64,000 nt of DNA from an uncultured Oscillospiraceae bacterium (GTDB lineage: Bacteria; Bacillota; Clostridia; Oscillospirales; Ruminococcaceae): contig UQBC01000010.1 of the NCBI GenBank assembly GCA_900539195.1, forward strand, positions 11,579-75,578, read 5' to 3'. Position 1 is the stretch's first letter. Each line of letters opens with the position of its first letter. This document shows, one piece after another, positions 50,294 through 58,947 of this stretch. Position numbers and translations under genes: made by a program. Under the pieces are notes generated by a model. That model did no database searches and had not been told where the DNA came from. It was given only the letters and a program-made list of their open reading frames with translations.

Positions 50294-50560
50294 CTTGTAG
50301 CAACAGCCCGTTTCATTGTATCAAACTGTGCTCTTTTGACTATGTAGGCGAATATAGTTATAATTCCGCCGAAAATTATCAGATAGACAAGTCCCTCGTT
50401 GCCTGTAACACCGGCTGCAACCGCAGCCGCGATAAAGCCAAGCAATTACCGTTATGTGCGTTTTCTTCGGAACATCGTCGTTCATTCCATAAAGCCTGCC
50501 CTTTGATATTAACGCTTCCTCTCCGCCGGGATAATTTGCTGTATATTCCTCGTAGGTCAT
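50290..50560 (-). pseudogene. small membrane protein gene with a one-base frameshift
   Basis: Starting at ATG 50560 the frame reads MTYEEYTANYPGGEEALISK... KKTHITVIA, then turns into a Cys/Arg-rich sequence. In the neighbouring frame the chain continues FIAAAVAAGVTGNEGLVYL and IIFGGIITIFAYIVKR, a clear transmembrane segment, and stops at 50290-50292, overlapping the ATG of the next gene. Removing one base of AA at 50440-50441 restores a single chain of about 90 residues. So the gene is broken by a one-base insertion, or the base is a sequencing error. Confidence 0.75.
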
Positions 50561-50740
50561 AGTTGTTCCTTGATTTGTGATTTTTTAGCTATAATAGCAC
50601 CGAACAAACAAAACAGCTACCGTGAATATATAAAAACAGAGTAAAATTATACTAAAGTCAAACGGGAATTTATCGATCAACACAAAAAATCACCGTCTTA
50701 TGACAGCGGTTTTCCTGCTAATTGAATAAAATACATCTTT

Positions 50741-51060
50741 GTGTAACCTCGCCGTATCGCTACCGATTGCCAATTGCAAACGCCATAAAAGACGGAATTT
50801 ACTGTGGCTTTCAGTCGTTGGCAAATGACGGAGGTTACGCTGATTGCCGGCTGTATGAATGGCACATTGCCGCAATAAAAAAGCGGTCACGGCAATCCAC
50901 CATGACCGTTCATATTCAATTTATTGCTCTGTGTAATTCCGCCGTTTTACTACCGTCCGCCAATTGCAAACATTTCCGAAGGTGGAATTTGGAGCGGCAC
51001 ATTGCCGCCCGCCGTATCGCTGCCAATTGCAATTGCAAACGCTATAAAAGGCGGAATTGT
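50741..51060. repeat. degenerate 50-base repeat, three direct copies in a gene-free stretch
   Basis: Copies at 50751-50800, 50941-50990 and 51011-51060 share the pattern GCCGTATCGCTACCGAT...CCAATTGCAAACG...GGCGGAATT with substitutions. Copies 1 and 2 are also preceded by GTGTAA. A second block, GGCACATTGCCGC, follows copy 2 and occurs again near 50862. The 520-base gap 50561-51080 has no gene that I can support. Confidence 0.75.
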
Positions 51061-51080
51061 CAGCGGCGCCCCGCCGCCAC

Positions 51081-51947
51081 TTAGTCCTCTAGACCCTTGA
51101 GCGCCTGGAATTCTTCCTTCTTGATCCTTATCTTGCCGTCCTTGAGAAGCTTTACATCCTCCCTCTTGAATGCCGTAGCGGCGGCGTCGGGATTCTTGTC
51201 AAGCTTTACCTTGAGCACGCCTGTCAGCAGATTAGCGTCCTCGACAATGCCTCTGCCCTCGGCGGTTTCAACAAGCGCGCCGACCTTGGGAGTTATCGCA
51301 AGAAGTTCCTCATAGCAGTTTTGCTCATACTTAAGACAGCACATAAGCCGTCCGCAAGTGCCTGAGATCTTTGTCGGATTAAGCGACAGCGACTGCTCCT
51401 TTGCCATCTTTATCGATACAGGCTGGAACTCTCCGAGAAAAGTCTTACAGCAGAACGGTCTTCCGCAAATGCCCAGTCCGCCGAGCATCTTTGCCTCGTC
51501 ACGAACACCTATCTGACGTAACTCTATTCTTGTGCGGTAAACCGATGCCAGATCTTTTACAAGCTCTCTGAAGTCAACTCTGTTTTCGGCGGTAAAGTAG
51601 AACAGTATCTTGCTTCCGTCGAATGTGCAGTCTATATCGATCGGTTTCATATCAAGCTTGTGATCGGCTATCTTCTGAGTGAAGACCTTCATGATCTCCT
51701 GCTCTTTTTCACGGTTCTTCTTCTGCGTTTCCAGATCATTTTCCGTTGCAATGCGGATTATGCTTTTGAGAGGCTGTACGACCTTGCTGTCCTCAACCTT
51801 GCGGTTTGCGATAACGACCTCACCGCACTCCACACCTCTTGCTGTTTCCACTATAACGTGACTTCCACACTCAATTTTATTGCCGGCGGGAGAGAAGTAA
51901 TATATCTTTCCGACATCTTTGAATCTGACGCCTATAATTTCAGTCAT
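51081..51947 (-). CDS. ricT: PSP1-domain protein RicT (YaaT)
   Basis: 288 residues. The PSP1 domain has the cysteine-rich GICGRPFCCKTFLGEF and GTCGRLMCCLKYEQ motifs. In Bacillus RicT, with RicA and RicF, forms an iron-sulfur complex that promotes RNase Y-dependent mRNA processing and sporulation, competence and biofilm development. It follows holB by 25 bases, the same order as in Bacillus. The C-terminal 60 residues carry a charged tail (KDGKIRIKKEEFQALKG). Confidence 0.93.
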   Translation of the reverse strand: MTEIIGVRFKDVGKIYYFSPAGNKIECGSHVIVETARGVECGEVVIANRKVEDSKVVQPLKSIIRIATENDLETQKKNREKEQEIMKVFTQKIADHKLDMKPIDIDCTFDGSKILFYFTAENRVDFRELVKDLASVYRTRIELRQIGVRDEAKMLGGLGICGRPFCCKTFLGEFQPVSIKMAKEQSLSLNPTKISGTCGRLMCCLKYEQNCYEELLAITPKVGALVETAEGRGIVEDANLLTGVLKVKLDKNPDAAATAFKREDVKLLKDGKIRIKKEEFQALKGLED

Positions 51948-51972
51948 TTATATTCCTTTCATAACAGGTGGA

Positions 51973-52935
51973 CTATTCAAGTACACCAAACAGCTTTGCC
52001 GGCATATATGCCTGCATCAGCTTTACATTTATATTCGTTCCGTCAAGAAGCGCAAGTTCTGAAAGCACTTCATAAAGACGGTAAAGCCTTGCTTTCGTAA
52101 GCGTTCTGAGTGGTGCGACCTGCGATGAATTTTCACCTGTTTCAAGCTCGCGCAGAGTTTGCGTAACACGCTCATACAGTATGGTAGTGACAGAGGAAAG
52201 CTCCTCTCTTGCCGTACAGCCCGATAAGACTGCGGCTGCTGAATATTCGTCCCTGCGCTCCAGCGCATCGATCAGCTTTTCCGCTGTGTCATAAAGCTTT
52301 ATACGTTTTTCGTCGGACAGTATGCCGAGTATCTTGCCGGGATTTGTCCCGTACAGCTCAGCCGACTGTTTAGCCTTGTCACCGTCGCATCCGTTATATT
52401 CAAGGCAGGCGATACACTCGTCCTGCGTCATTTCCGAAACGGGAATCGTCACAAGTCTTGACATTATCGTTTCCAGAATTGCCGAGGTGTTCGAGCAGGT
52501 GAAGATATAGCGGTTGTGCCTTGAAGGCTCTTCAATAGCTTTCAGCAGTACGTTCTGCTGTTCTTCCGTCATTTCCTCGCAATCCTCATAGATAAAGACC
52601 CTGGTATCGCAGTCGTTCGGAAGAGTAGAGGCAAAGCGTACATTGTCACGCACGCTGTCCTTTGTGTACTTTTCTCCCTTTGCGTATATAACATCTGCGT
52701 GCTCGCCCGAAATGATGTTACGGCAATTCCGGCATTTACCGCACGGCATATTGTTTTCGGGTGCGGAACACAGGTACAGCATAGCGCACCACTTTGCGAG
52801 AGTACGCTTGCCAAGTCCCTTTTCACCGGTAAGCATTATTCCGTGAGGAAGTCGGTCGTTCTCCGACATTTCAGACAGCAGAGCTATTTCACGCTGTTTT
52901 CCGAACAGTTTTATGCTGTCAATATCGCCCGGCAT
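51973..52935 (-). CDS. holB: DNA polymerase III subunit delta'
   Basis: 320 residues. AAA+ clamp-loader subunit with GEKGLGKRTLAKW (degenerate Walker A), a zinc-binding CGKCRNCRN module, the YEDCEEMTEEQQNVLLKAIEEP segment (read in two parts) and the FTCSNTSAILETIMSR sensor region. It loads the sliding clamp in replication. Its ATG overlaps the darA stop by one base. Compared with Bacillus, yaaR and tmk are missing from the cluster. Confidence 0.92.
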   Translation of the reverse strand: MPGDIDSIKLFGKQREIALLSEMSENDRLPHGIMLTGEKGLGKRTLAKWCAMLYLCSAPENNMPCGKCRNCRNIISGEHADVIYAKGEKYTKDSVRDNVRFASTLPNDCDTRVFIYEDCEEMTEEQQNVLLKAIEEPSRHNRYIFTCSNTSAILETIMSRLVTIPVSEMTQDECIACLEYNGCDGDKAKQSAELYGTNPGKILGILSDEKRIKLYDTAEKLIDALERRDEYSAAAVLSGCTAREELSSVTTILYERVTQTLRELETGENSSQVAPLRTLTKARLYRLYEVLSELALLDGTNINVKLMQAYMPAKLFGVLE

Positions 52936-53258
52936 CAGACTTTCTCAAATCTCTCAATGTTGGTTACGAAGATAGTTGCGCCGCCGACAAATACTTCAAC
53001 AGGGAAGCTTGTGTAACTGCCGACACCGTAAGACGCCGCAGATGGAACAAACTGTTTTCTCTTGTGTGAGTGATCCTTGATTATAGAGATTATCTCATCT
53101 ATCTTATCGTCCTCTGAGCATATAAGAAACGTGGTGTTGCCCGACATTAAAAAACCGCCGGTGGATGCAAGCTTAGTTGCCTGAAAACCTGCCTGAGTAA
53201 GCGATGAAGAAACCGAATGAGCATCATCATTATTTACAATCGCATATATAAGTTTCAT
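52935..53258 (-). CDS. darA: cyclic-di-AMP receptor DarA/PstA family (DUF970)
   Basis: 107 residues, the family length. KLIYAIVNNDDAHSVSSSL at the start, TGGFLMSGNTTFLI and the C-terminal VGGATIFVTNIERFEKV are typical. These trimeric PII-like proteins bind c-di-AMP; their downstream target is not known. First gene of darA-holB-ricT, with its own promoter. A c-di-AMP receptor fits the RCK potassium regulators elsewhere in the window, though no direct link is shown. Confidence 0.92.
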   Translation of the reverse strand: MKLIYAIVNNDDAHSVSSSLTQAGFQATKLASTGGFLMSGNTTFLICSEDDKIDEIISIIKDHSHKRKQFVPSAASYGVGSYTSFPVEVFVGGATIFVTNIERFEKV

Positions 53259-53315
53259 AAAGATTACCGTCCTTTCTGTACCGGGTTATCCTTGTAAGTT
53301 TGATTTTTCAAAATA

Positions 53316-53344
53316 ATTATATCACATTTTCGCCTTAAAGTAAA
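53316..53344 (-). promoter_or_regulatory. sigma-A promoter of darA-holB-ricT
   Basis: On the minus strand TTTACT (53339-53344), a 17-base spacer and TATAAT (53316-53321), 57 bases before darA. Confidence 0.75.
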
Positions 53345-53418
53345 GGTAATACCGCAAATCAGGGACAAATTACGAATTTATATGATCTGTGGCGTTTATG
53401 CTATATTTTTGCGGCACA

Positions 53419-54759
53419 TTATACTACAATCGAAATATCACTTACGCCTTTGTCACGGAGCGTCCTTGCCGCATCTATCGTTATCGTTTCGCCCGGCATT
53501 ATCAGCGGTATTCCCGGAGGGCAAGGAGCCGCCGCCGTAGCGCAGATCTTGCCCACCGACATCATAACGGGAAGTTTCACCTTTCCGGAAAAGAATGCTT
53601 TTGACGGCGAGCAGGCGGTATGGGTCCTGATATGTATCGGAGGGGACGGCAGGTTTCTTACAAATATCGATTTTGGAGTGTTCGCTGTAAGAACCGTCTT
53701 TATCGTTTCGATATCCACGTCCGTGGTTGCGCTTCCGAACAGCATTACACAGCGGTATTCGTCCGCATATTCGCACTCTATGTCAAAATCTCTCAGCATA
53801 TCAGCCATGGCAAAGCCGGTCGAATGTACCGCTGCACAGTCGAATGTTATCCTCATATAATCGCTCGGCGACAGTATATATCCAATATCCGCACAGTGCT
53901 GTTTCAGTGCAGTTATCTTGTTGCAGATTTCCGCTATGTGAAACGGTTTGTCGGCAATTGTCCTGTTGCATCTGTCCAGGCTGTCAAGGATAAGATAGCT
54001 CGGACTTGAGGTTGCTGTAAGCGCCATTGCTTCTTTTGCAATAGAACAGTATTTTTCGTTTGCTATATGCAGATATGCGCCGCCCGTCAGCACGGGTAAT
54101 GTCTTGTGGGCGCTGTCCGCACACATATCAGCACCGAGCGTCATAGGGTGCAGATCTACCGGTGCAAATTTAAGATATGCGCCGTGTGCGTTGTCAACCA
54201 GCAAAGGTATACAGTGAGAATGGCATACCTCTGCTATTGCTGAAATATCGCTCATTCCACCGTAATAATCTATTGAATTTATGAACACTGCAAGCGTTCT
54301 TGAATTGATTTTAGCCTCTATGCTTTCAGGGGTAACTGCGGCACTGAGATATTCTTCGGGGTATACCCATGACGGAGTAAGTCCAAGCAGAACGCAGGAG
54401 TTTATAAAGCTGCGGTGCGAATATCTCCCTGCTATAATATGATCTTTGCCGTTTCCTCTCAGCTTTGCAAGAGTAAGCATCGTCTGTATTGCAAGCGTAC
54501 TTCCCGAGCAGGAGTACAGCGTCCTTTTACTTCCGAACAGCCTTGACGCGTTTTTTTCGCTTTGTGCTATTATCCCTTTTCCGCCGTTCGTATCTGTGTC
54601 ATAAAGACTGTCTGCACCGTCGATTTCGGTAATATCAAGCGGATTTTCCATTCCTTTATGCCCCGGCATATAACAGCGTATCGTATGACTTTTGCTGTTC
54701 TTTACAAGAAAATCGTGGATCGGCGTTGGCATTTCTTCGACAAAATCTGAAATTTCCAT
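53419..54759 (-). CDS. Orn/Lys/Arg decarboxylase-family PLP enzyme (YaaO-like)
   Basis: 446 residues, short for this family (the Bacillus YaaO/SpeA group). PLP landmarks: GSTLAIQTML, LLVDNAHGAYL with the PLP-binding Asp, and the Schiff-base Lys in ADSAHKTLPVLTGGAYL. It would decarboxylate a basic amino acid, giving a polyamine precursor; substrate is uncertain. In Bacillus, yaaO is the first gene of the tmk-darA-holB region, and it is here upstream of darA too, but with a separate promoter for darA. It may supply the diamine used by carboxynorspermidine synthase; this is inference. Confidence 0.88.
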   Translation of the reverse strand: MEISDFVEEMPTPIHDFLVKNSKSHTIRCYMPGHKGMENPLDITEIDGADSLYDTDTNGGKGIIAQSEKNASRLFGSKRTLYSCSGSTLAIQTMLTLAKLRGNGKDHIIAGRYSHRSFINSCVLLGLTPSWVYPEEYLSAAVTPESIEAKINSRTLAVFINSIDYYGGMSDISAIAEVCHSHCIPLLVDNAHGAYLKFAPVDLHPMTLGADMCADSAHKTLPVLTGGAYLHIANEKYCSIAKEAMALTATSSPSYLILDSLDRCNRTIADKPFHIAEICNKITALKQHCADIGYILSPSDYMRITFDCAAVHSTGFAMADMLRDFDIECEYADEYRCVMLFGSATTDVDIETIKTVLTANTPKSIFVRNLPSPPIHIRTHTACSPSKAFFSGKVKLPVMMSVGKICATAAAPCPPGIPLIMPGETITIDAARTLRDKGVSDISIVV

Positions 54760-54827
54760 ATATTCTCCTTCTTCATGCGTTCTGTTCTTTTCCTGTTTGG
54801 ATAAGCAAATATCCCATATCAGTTATT

Positions 54828-54856
54828 ATTCTATCATATCCTGACGATATTTTCAA
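54828..54856 (-). promoter_or_regulatory. sigma-A promoter of the decarboxylase gene
   Basis: On the minus strand TTGAAA (54851-54856), a 17-base spacer and TAGAAT (54828-54833). Divergent from the promoter at 54886. Confidence 0.75.
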
Positions 54857-54885
54857 TTTTTTTGCGATAAAAAACAGAAAAAAGG

Positions 54886-54914
54886 TTGAAATATTCCGGA
54901 AATTTAATTATAAT
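54886..54914 (+). promoter_or_regulatory. sigma-A promoter of the FtsA-like operon
   Basis: TTGAAA (54886-54891), a 17-base spacer and TATAAT (54909-54914), leaving a leader of about 157 bases. Confidence 0.8.
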
Positions 54915-54920
54915 TATAAT

Positions 54921-55077
54921 CAGCAGTAATTATATTAGTGAAAGCTCCGATGAAAAATCGGTATCGGCAAAAATCGAAATGCCGAAAACCTAAAAATCAA
55001 AAGATAAGTAAACCTGCACGGGTTTACGAAATTTATGACACGATTTGTTATATTTTTAATGAAAGGGAGTAAATTTA
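54921..55077 (+). promoter_or_regulatory. structured 5' leader of the FtsA-like gene, class not recognised
   Basis: Three hairpins lie in sequence: CCGAT/ATCGG (54947-54961), TCGGCA/TGCCGA (54964-54985) and GTAAACC/GGTTTAC (55008-55027). Unpaired GTGAAAGCT and AACCTAAAAATC segments lie around them. No T run follows the last hairpin, so any control would not be by intrinsic termination. It matches no riboswitch class I know. Confidence 0.4.
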
Positions 55078-57258
55078 ATGCCGGCACCTAAAAGAAGAGG
55101 CAGACCGAGAAAAGAAGAATCTGCCGCAAAAAATACAAGCGAAAATAAAAAGACCACAGCTAAATCAGGCACAGCAAAGAAAACTACGGCAAAGAAGCCG
55201 TCAGCATCTGCTAAAAAGACACTGAAACCGCAGGGAGATACGGTTTTTGCGCTTGATATAGGCACAAGGACGGTCGTAGGCGTACTGGGTTTTATGGACG
55301 GCGAAACCTTCCATGTGACCGATACCGAGAGCGTTCCGCACCTGAAGCGCGCTATGATAGACGGACAGGTCGAGGATATAGAGCAGGTTGCAAAGGTTGC
55401 AAGGACTGTAAAGGAAATGCTTGAAAAGCGCAACGGCATCAGGCTTACAGAGGTGTCGGTTGCCGCCGCAGGACGTGCGCTCAAAACCTACCGTGTGTCG
55501 ATGGATTTTGACGTTTCGGATAAGAACACTATCACAGCGGATATGGTACGTACCATGGAATGCGAAACGATACAGAAGGCGCAAAGCGGGATCGACGAGA
55601 AGTTCCGTGATGAAGAAGCGGTTTTCTATTGCGTCGGTCATTCGGTAGTCCATTATTATCTTGACGATTATGCAATGGCAAACCTTGAAGGACACAAAGG
55701 CGACAAGGTGACGATAGACCTTATCGGTGCGTTCCTGCCCGAGGTTGTTGTAGAGGGCTTATATGCCGTAACCGACAGGACCGGGCTTAAGGTAAAGAGT
55801 ATGACGCTTGAGCCTATAGCTGCTATGAACGTGATAATCCCGCCCGAAATAAGACTTATCAACATTGCGCTTGTTGATATCGGCGCAGGTACATCGGATA
55901 TTGCGGTTGCCCGTGACGGAGCGATAGTTGCCTATGCAATGGCGACAGTTGCAGGTGATGAGATAAGCGAGGATATAGTAAGGAAATTCTTTGTTGACTT
56001 CAATATGGCTGAGAGCATGAAGATACAGGCGAGCGGCGATACGGACAGCATTACATATCGTGATATATTCGGCAGGGAGCAGACTATATCAAAGGCGGAT
56101 TTCTTCGAGAAATGCAGTCCGTCTGTAGACAGCCTTGCGGATGTGATAAGTCAGACGGTGTGCGACGCAAACGGTCAGAGCCCTGCCGCAATGTTCCTTA
56201 TAGGCGGCGGAAGTATGGCTAACGGACTTACCGACGCGCTCGCTGAGAAGCTTGGGATTGACCCGGGCAGAGTAGCGGTCGGCGGTCAGGAATTTATGAA
56301 AAACGTTGATGTAGGCGGCAGAAAGCTGGGTCCGGAATATGTAACCCCTGTCGGCATTGCAGTTACAGCCTGCACGAATATGGCTTACGACTTTTCAACT
56401 GTGACGCTCAACGGCGAACAGGTAAGAGTATTCGATACAAAATCGCTGAGCGTGTTTGAACTGCTCGGCTCGGCAGGTTTCAGAACTTCTCAGATAATGG
56501 GACACAGCGGAGCAGGGCTTAAGTTCACTCTTAACGGCGAAACGAAGATAATCAAAGGCACTGCATTCACACCTGCGATAATCACGGTCAACGGCAAACC
56601 TGCCGCACTTACAACAAAGATAAAACAGGGTGATGATATCACTCTTGTTCCTGCGGTAAACGGCGAAAATGCGCACGCTTTTATCCGCGATTATACAGAT
56701 GATCTGACTAAAGTCGGGGTCATATTCTGCGGTGAAAATGCGGTTGCGGGAAAGCGTGCATATGTAAGCGGCAAGGAAGTCGGCGGGGACTATGAGATAC
56801 AGCCGCTCGACAATATAGAAATACATGATGCAAGAACGCTCGGAGCGTTTCTTATGCAGTACGGCGGAGATACCGATACGGCGCAGGTGTATGTAAACGG
56901 ACAGGTCCGGCCTGAGAACTATATACTGAAAAACGGCGATATACTCGGGTTTGAAAAAGGTACGGCAGCATCGGCTGTCCCGGTGACAGAAGCCGACGAA
57001 AACACATATACGGCAGTTCAGACTGAGCCGGCAGAAGAACAGGGCAACTTTGTATCGATAATATTCAACGGCGTTCCGACCGATCTTCCCGAAAAGGAAA
57101 GTAAGACGCCTTATATGCTTATCGACCTGTTTGAAAGAGCGAATATCGATATTGAAAATCCCACACGCAGACTTGTACTCAGCGTAAACGGCGGCAGTGC
57201 GAAGTTCACGGACAAGATACAGTCGGGCGACATAGTGGTTATCAAGCAGGAGGACTGA
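55078..57258 (+). CDS. FtsA-like actin-fold protein with AT-hook-like N-terminus and C-terminal extension
   Basis: 726 residues. The first 55 are Lys/Ala/Thr-rich and begin with KRRGRPRKEE, an AT-hook-like motif. Residues about 57-440 are FtsA/PilM-like: ALDIGTRTVVGVLG, an SHS2-type insert (LTEVSVAAAGRALKTYR), LVDIGAGTSDIAVA and FLIGGGSMANGL. The last 280 residues contain three beta-rich repeats of the form VFxLLGSAGF...LTTKIKQGDDITLVPAV, QVYVNG...LKNGDILGFEKG and SVNGG...KFTDKIQSGDIVVI, resembling small ubiquitin-like or hairpin domains. Ordinary FtsA (about 420 residues) lacks both ends. The start follows AAAGGGAG. Related long forms occur in Clostridia; the role, division or surface assembly, is uncertain. 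Confidence 0.82.
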   Translation: MPAPKRRGRPRKEESAAKNTSENKKTTAKSGTAKKTTAKKPSASAKKTLKPQGDTVFALDIGTRTVVGVLGFMDGETFHVTDTESVPHLKRAMIDGQVEDIEQVAKVARTVKEMLEKRNGIRLTEVSVAAAGRALKTYRVSMDFDVSDKNTITADMVRTMECETIQKAQSGIDEKFRDEEAVFYCVGHSVVHYYLDDYAMANLEGHKGDKVTIDLIGAFLPEVVVEGLYAVTDRTGLKVKSMTLEPIAAMNVIIPPEIRLINIALVDIGAGTSDIAVARDGAIVAYAMATVAGDEISEDIVRKFFVDFNMAESMKIQASGDTDSITYRDIFGREQTISKADFFEKCSPSVDSLADVISQTVCDANGQSPAAMFLIGGGSMANGLTDALAEKLGIDPGRVAVGGQEFMKNVDVGGRKLGPEYVTPVGIAVTACTNMAYDFSTVTLNGEQVRVFDTKSLSVFELLGSAGFRTSQIMGHSGAGLKFTLNGETKIIKGTAFTPAIITVNGKPAALTTKIKQGDDITLVPAVNGENAHAFIRDYTDDLTKVGVIFCGENAVAGKRAYVSGKEVGGDYEIQPLDNIEIHDARTLGAFLMQYGGDTDTAQVYVNGQVRPENYILKNGDILGFEKGTAASAVPVTEADENTYTAVQTEPAEEQGNFVSIIFNGVPTDLPEKESKTPYMLIDLFERANIDIENPTRRLVLSVNGGSAKFTDKIQSGDIVVIKQED

Positions 57259-57259
57259 C

Positions 57260-58894
57260 TTGCACATTAAAAAAACAACGGCGGTGCGCACGCTTGCGGC
57301 GATGCTTGCGGCAGTGACGCTTGCAGGCTGTACTGAGATAGATTACATGGACATTTCTTCTGCACAGGGTGAGGGAACTACAGCGGTGCAGGAAAGCTCT
57401 GTACCCGAGGCGAATATTGTCACGGAGGGCACCACAAAGGAATATAAGCTGAATAAATCGGCGTTCAGTTATACGCTTGAAGCCGAGAAAATACCCGATA
57501 CCAAACTTATATCCGACAGCAAGAAATACAGCGGTGACGGATATATAACTGTCGGTGCGTATACGCAGGCGTCGTTTGAGCTTGATGTTTCTTCAACTCA
57601 GTTCTATGATATTTCGATAAGCGCACTGTCGAAAGAGGGCGGAAGCATAACGCTGACGATCGACGGCGAAAAGCAGATCAACAGTGAGAACGGAGTTTAT
57701 AAGCGTATAAACGGCGAGCTGTACGGCGCATACAATGTGGTGCAGAGCGATACGTTTGAAAAAATTTCGCTGTGTCCGGTGTATCTTACGCAGGGAAAGC
57801 ATAAGGTGACGCTACAGACGGTCAAAAATACCGTTTCTATTGACAAGATAACGGTAAAGAATACCGAAAGGGCAAGCGATAAGCGGTACAGCGATGCAGG
57901 AACGTGGATATCCGGGAAAGACGTGAATACCGAGCGTATAGCTCTTATGGATTATTTCAAGAGAATATACGGCAAGAAAACGCTTACCGCACAGAATGTC
58001 ACACCGAACACTAACACCGAGATAGACGCTATAGTCAGAAACACAGGACGTTTTCCTGCGATAAGGGTCAGCGACCTGAGATATTATACGGCCAGCGGTT
58101 CAAAGCTTGTGAAGAGCAATATCGATATACAGCTTGCACAGGAGTGGGCGAAGAACGGCGGCATAGTATCCTATACCTGGTACTGGTATACTCCGGTAGG
58201 CAAGACAACGTTCTACCTTGACGAGAGCAGTTTTGATGTTGGCTCGGTGATTAGTGACTATGAGGATCTCGCAGTAATGAATGAAGAGTCGCTGGCACTT
58301 CTTCTTAAAGATGAAACAATATCCGAGGAATGCTATGCTGTGCTGTCGGATATGGACGCTGTGGCAAAACAGCTTTCTGTGCTCAAGGACAGCGGCGTTA
58401 CTGTGCTGTTTACGCCTCTGCCGACCGACAATGCCGGCTGGTACTGGTGGGAGAAGAACAGCAAGACGTATAAATGGCTGTGGCAGACAATGCACAGGCG
58501 GTTTGACGAGCTTTACGGATTGTCAAATCTGTTGTGGGTATATACTGCGGATGTTGATCCGCAGATGTTCCCCGGTGACGATTATGTCGATATAATCGGC
58601 TGTGATGTGTATGATAATACCGATACGGCACATCTTGCGGCTATGTACGCTACTGACACACTTTCGCTAAACAAGCGTATGCTTGCACTCACGGAATGTG
58701 CGAAAGCTCCCGACCCCGATATAATGGCAAGGGACAATGCGGTGTGGTTGTGGGCGGCACCGTGGAACGGCAAGTATCTTATCAACGAGAAAGGCGAGCT
58801 CACAGGCGACTATATGTCGGTAGACGAGCTTAAGAAGTTTTATAATCACGAGGCGACTGTTACCAGAGATGAGATAAATACTGAAACGGAATAA
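57260..58894 (+). CDS. GH26-like lipoprotein with N-terminal carbohydrate-binding-like domain, acid/base residue missing
   Basis: 544 residues from a TTG start at 57260, preceded by AGGAGG and one base past the FtsA-like stop. Signal with lipobox LAGC (Cys24). Residues about 65-205 form a CBM35/6-like beta sandwich (SGDGYITVGAYTQASFELDV). Residues about 215-530 follow GH26 beta-mannanase: TAQNVTPNTNTEID, YTWYWYTPVG, GWYWW and VDIIGCDVYD. In active GH26 the acid/base Glu lies in RPLHE; here the segment reads TPLPTD, with Thr389 at that place. The nucleophile Glu479 (ALTECAK) remains. It is therefore probably a binding protein or an altered enzyme anchored outside the membrane. Confidence 0.82.
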   Translation: MHIKKTTAVRTLAAMLAAVTLAGCTEIDYMDISSAQGEGTTAVQESSVPEANIVTEGTTKEYKLNKSAFSYTLEAEKIPDTKLISDSKKYSGDGYITVGAYTQASFELDVSSTQFYDISISALSKEGGSITLTIDGEKQINSENGVYKRINGELYGAYNVVQSDTFEKISLCPVYLTQGKHKVTLQTVKNTVSIDKITVKNTERASDKRYSDAGTWISGKDVNTERIALMDYFKRIYGKKTLTAQNVTPNTNTEIDAIVRNTGRFPAIRVSDLRYYTASGSKLVKSNIDIQLAQEWAKNGGIVSYTWYWYTPVGKTTFYLDESSFDVGSVISDYEDLAVMNEESLALLLKDETISEECYAVLSDMDAVAKQLSVLKDSGVTVLFTPLPTDNAGWYWWEKNSKTYKWLWQTMHRRFDELYGLSNLLWVYTADVDPQMFPGDDYVDIIGCDVYDNTDTAHLAAMYATDTLSLNKRMLALTECAKAPDPDIMARDNAVWLWAAPWNGKYLINEKGELTGDYMSVDELKKFYNHEATVTRDEINTETE

Positions 58895-58896
58895 TA

Positions 58897-58936
58897 AAAA
58901 TAAACCGACCCGGTATCAAAGCCGGGTCGGTTTTAT
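58897..58936. terminator. bidirectional intrinsic terminator
   Basis: AAACCGACCCGG pairs with CCGGGTCGGTTT, with A- and T-rich flanks. It separates the GH26-like and DUF4234 genes, which face each other. Confidence 0.92.
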
Positions 58937-58947
58937 ATCTCTGTCTA

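Noticed and set aside
50741..51060. CRISPR array
   Set aside because: The three copies are diverged, unevenly spaced, too long at 50 bases, and no cas gene is nearby.
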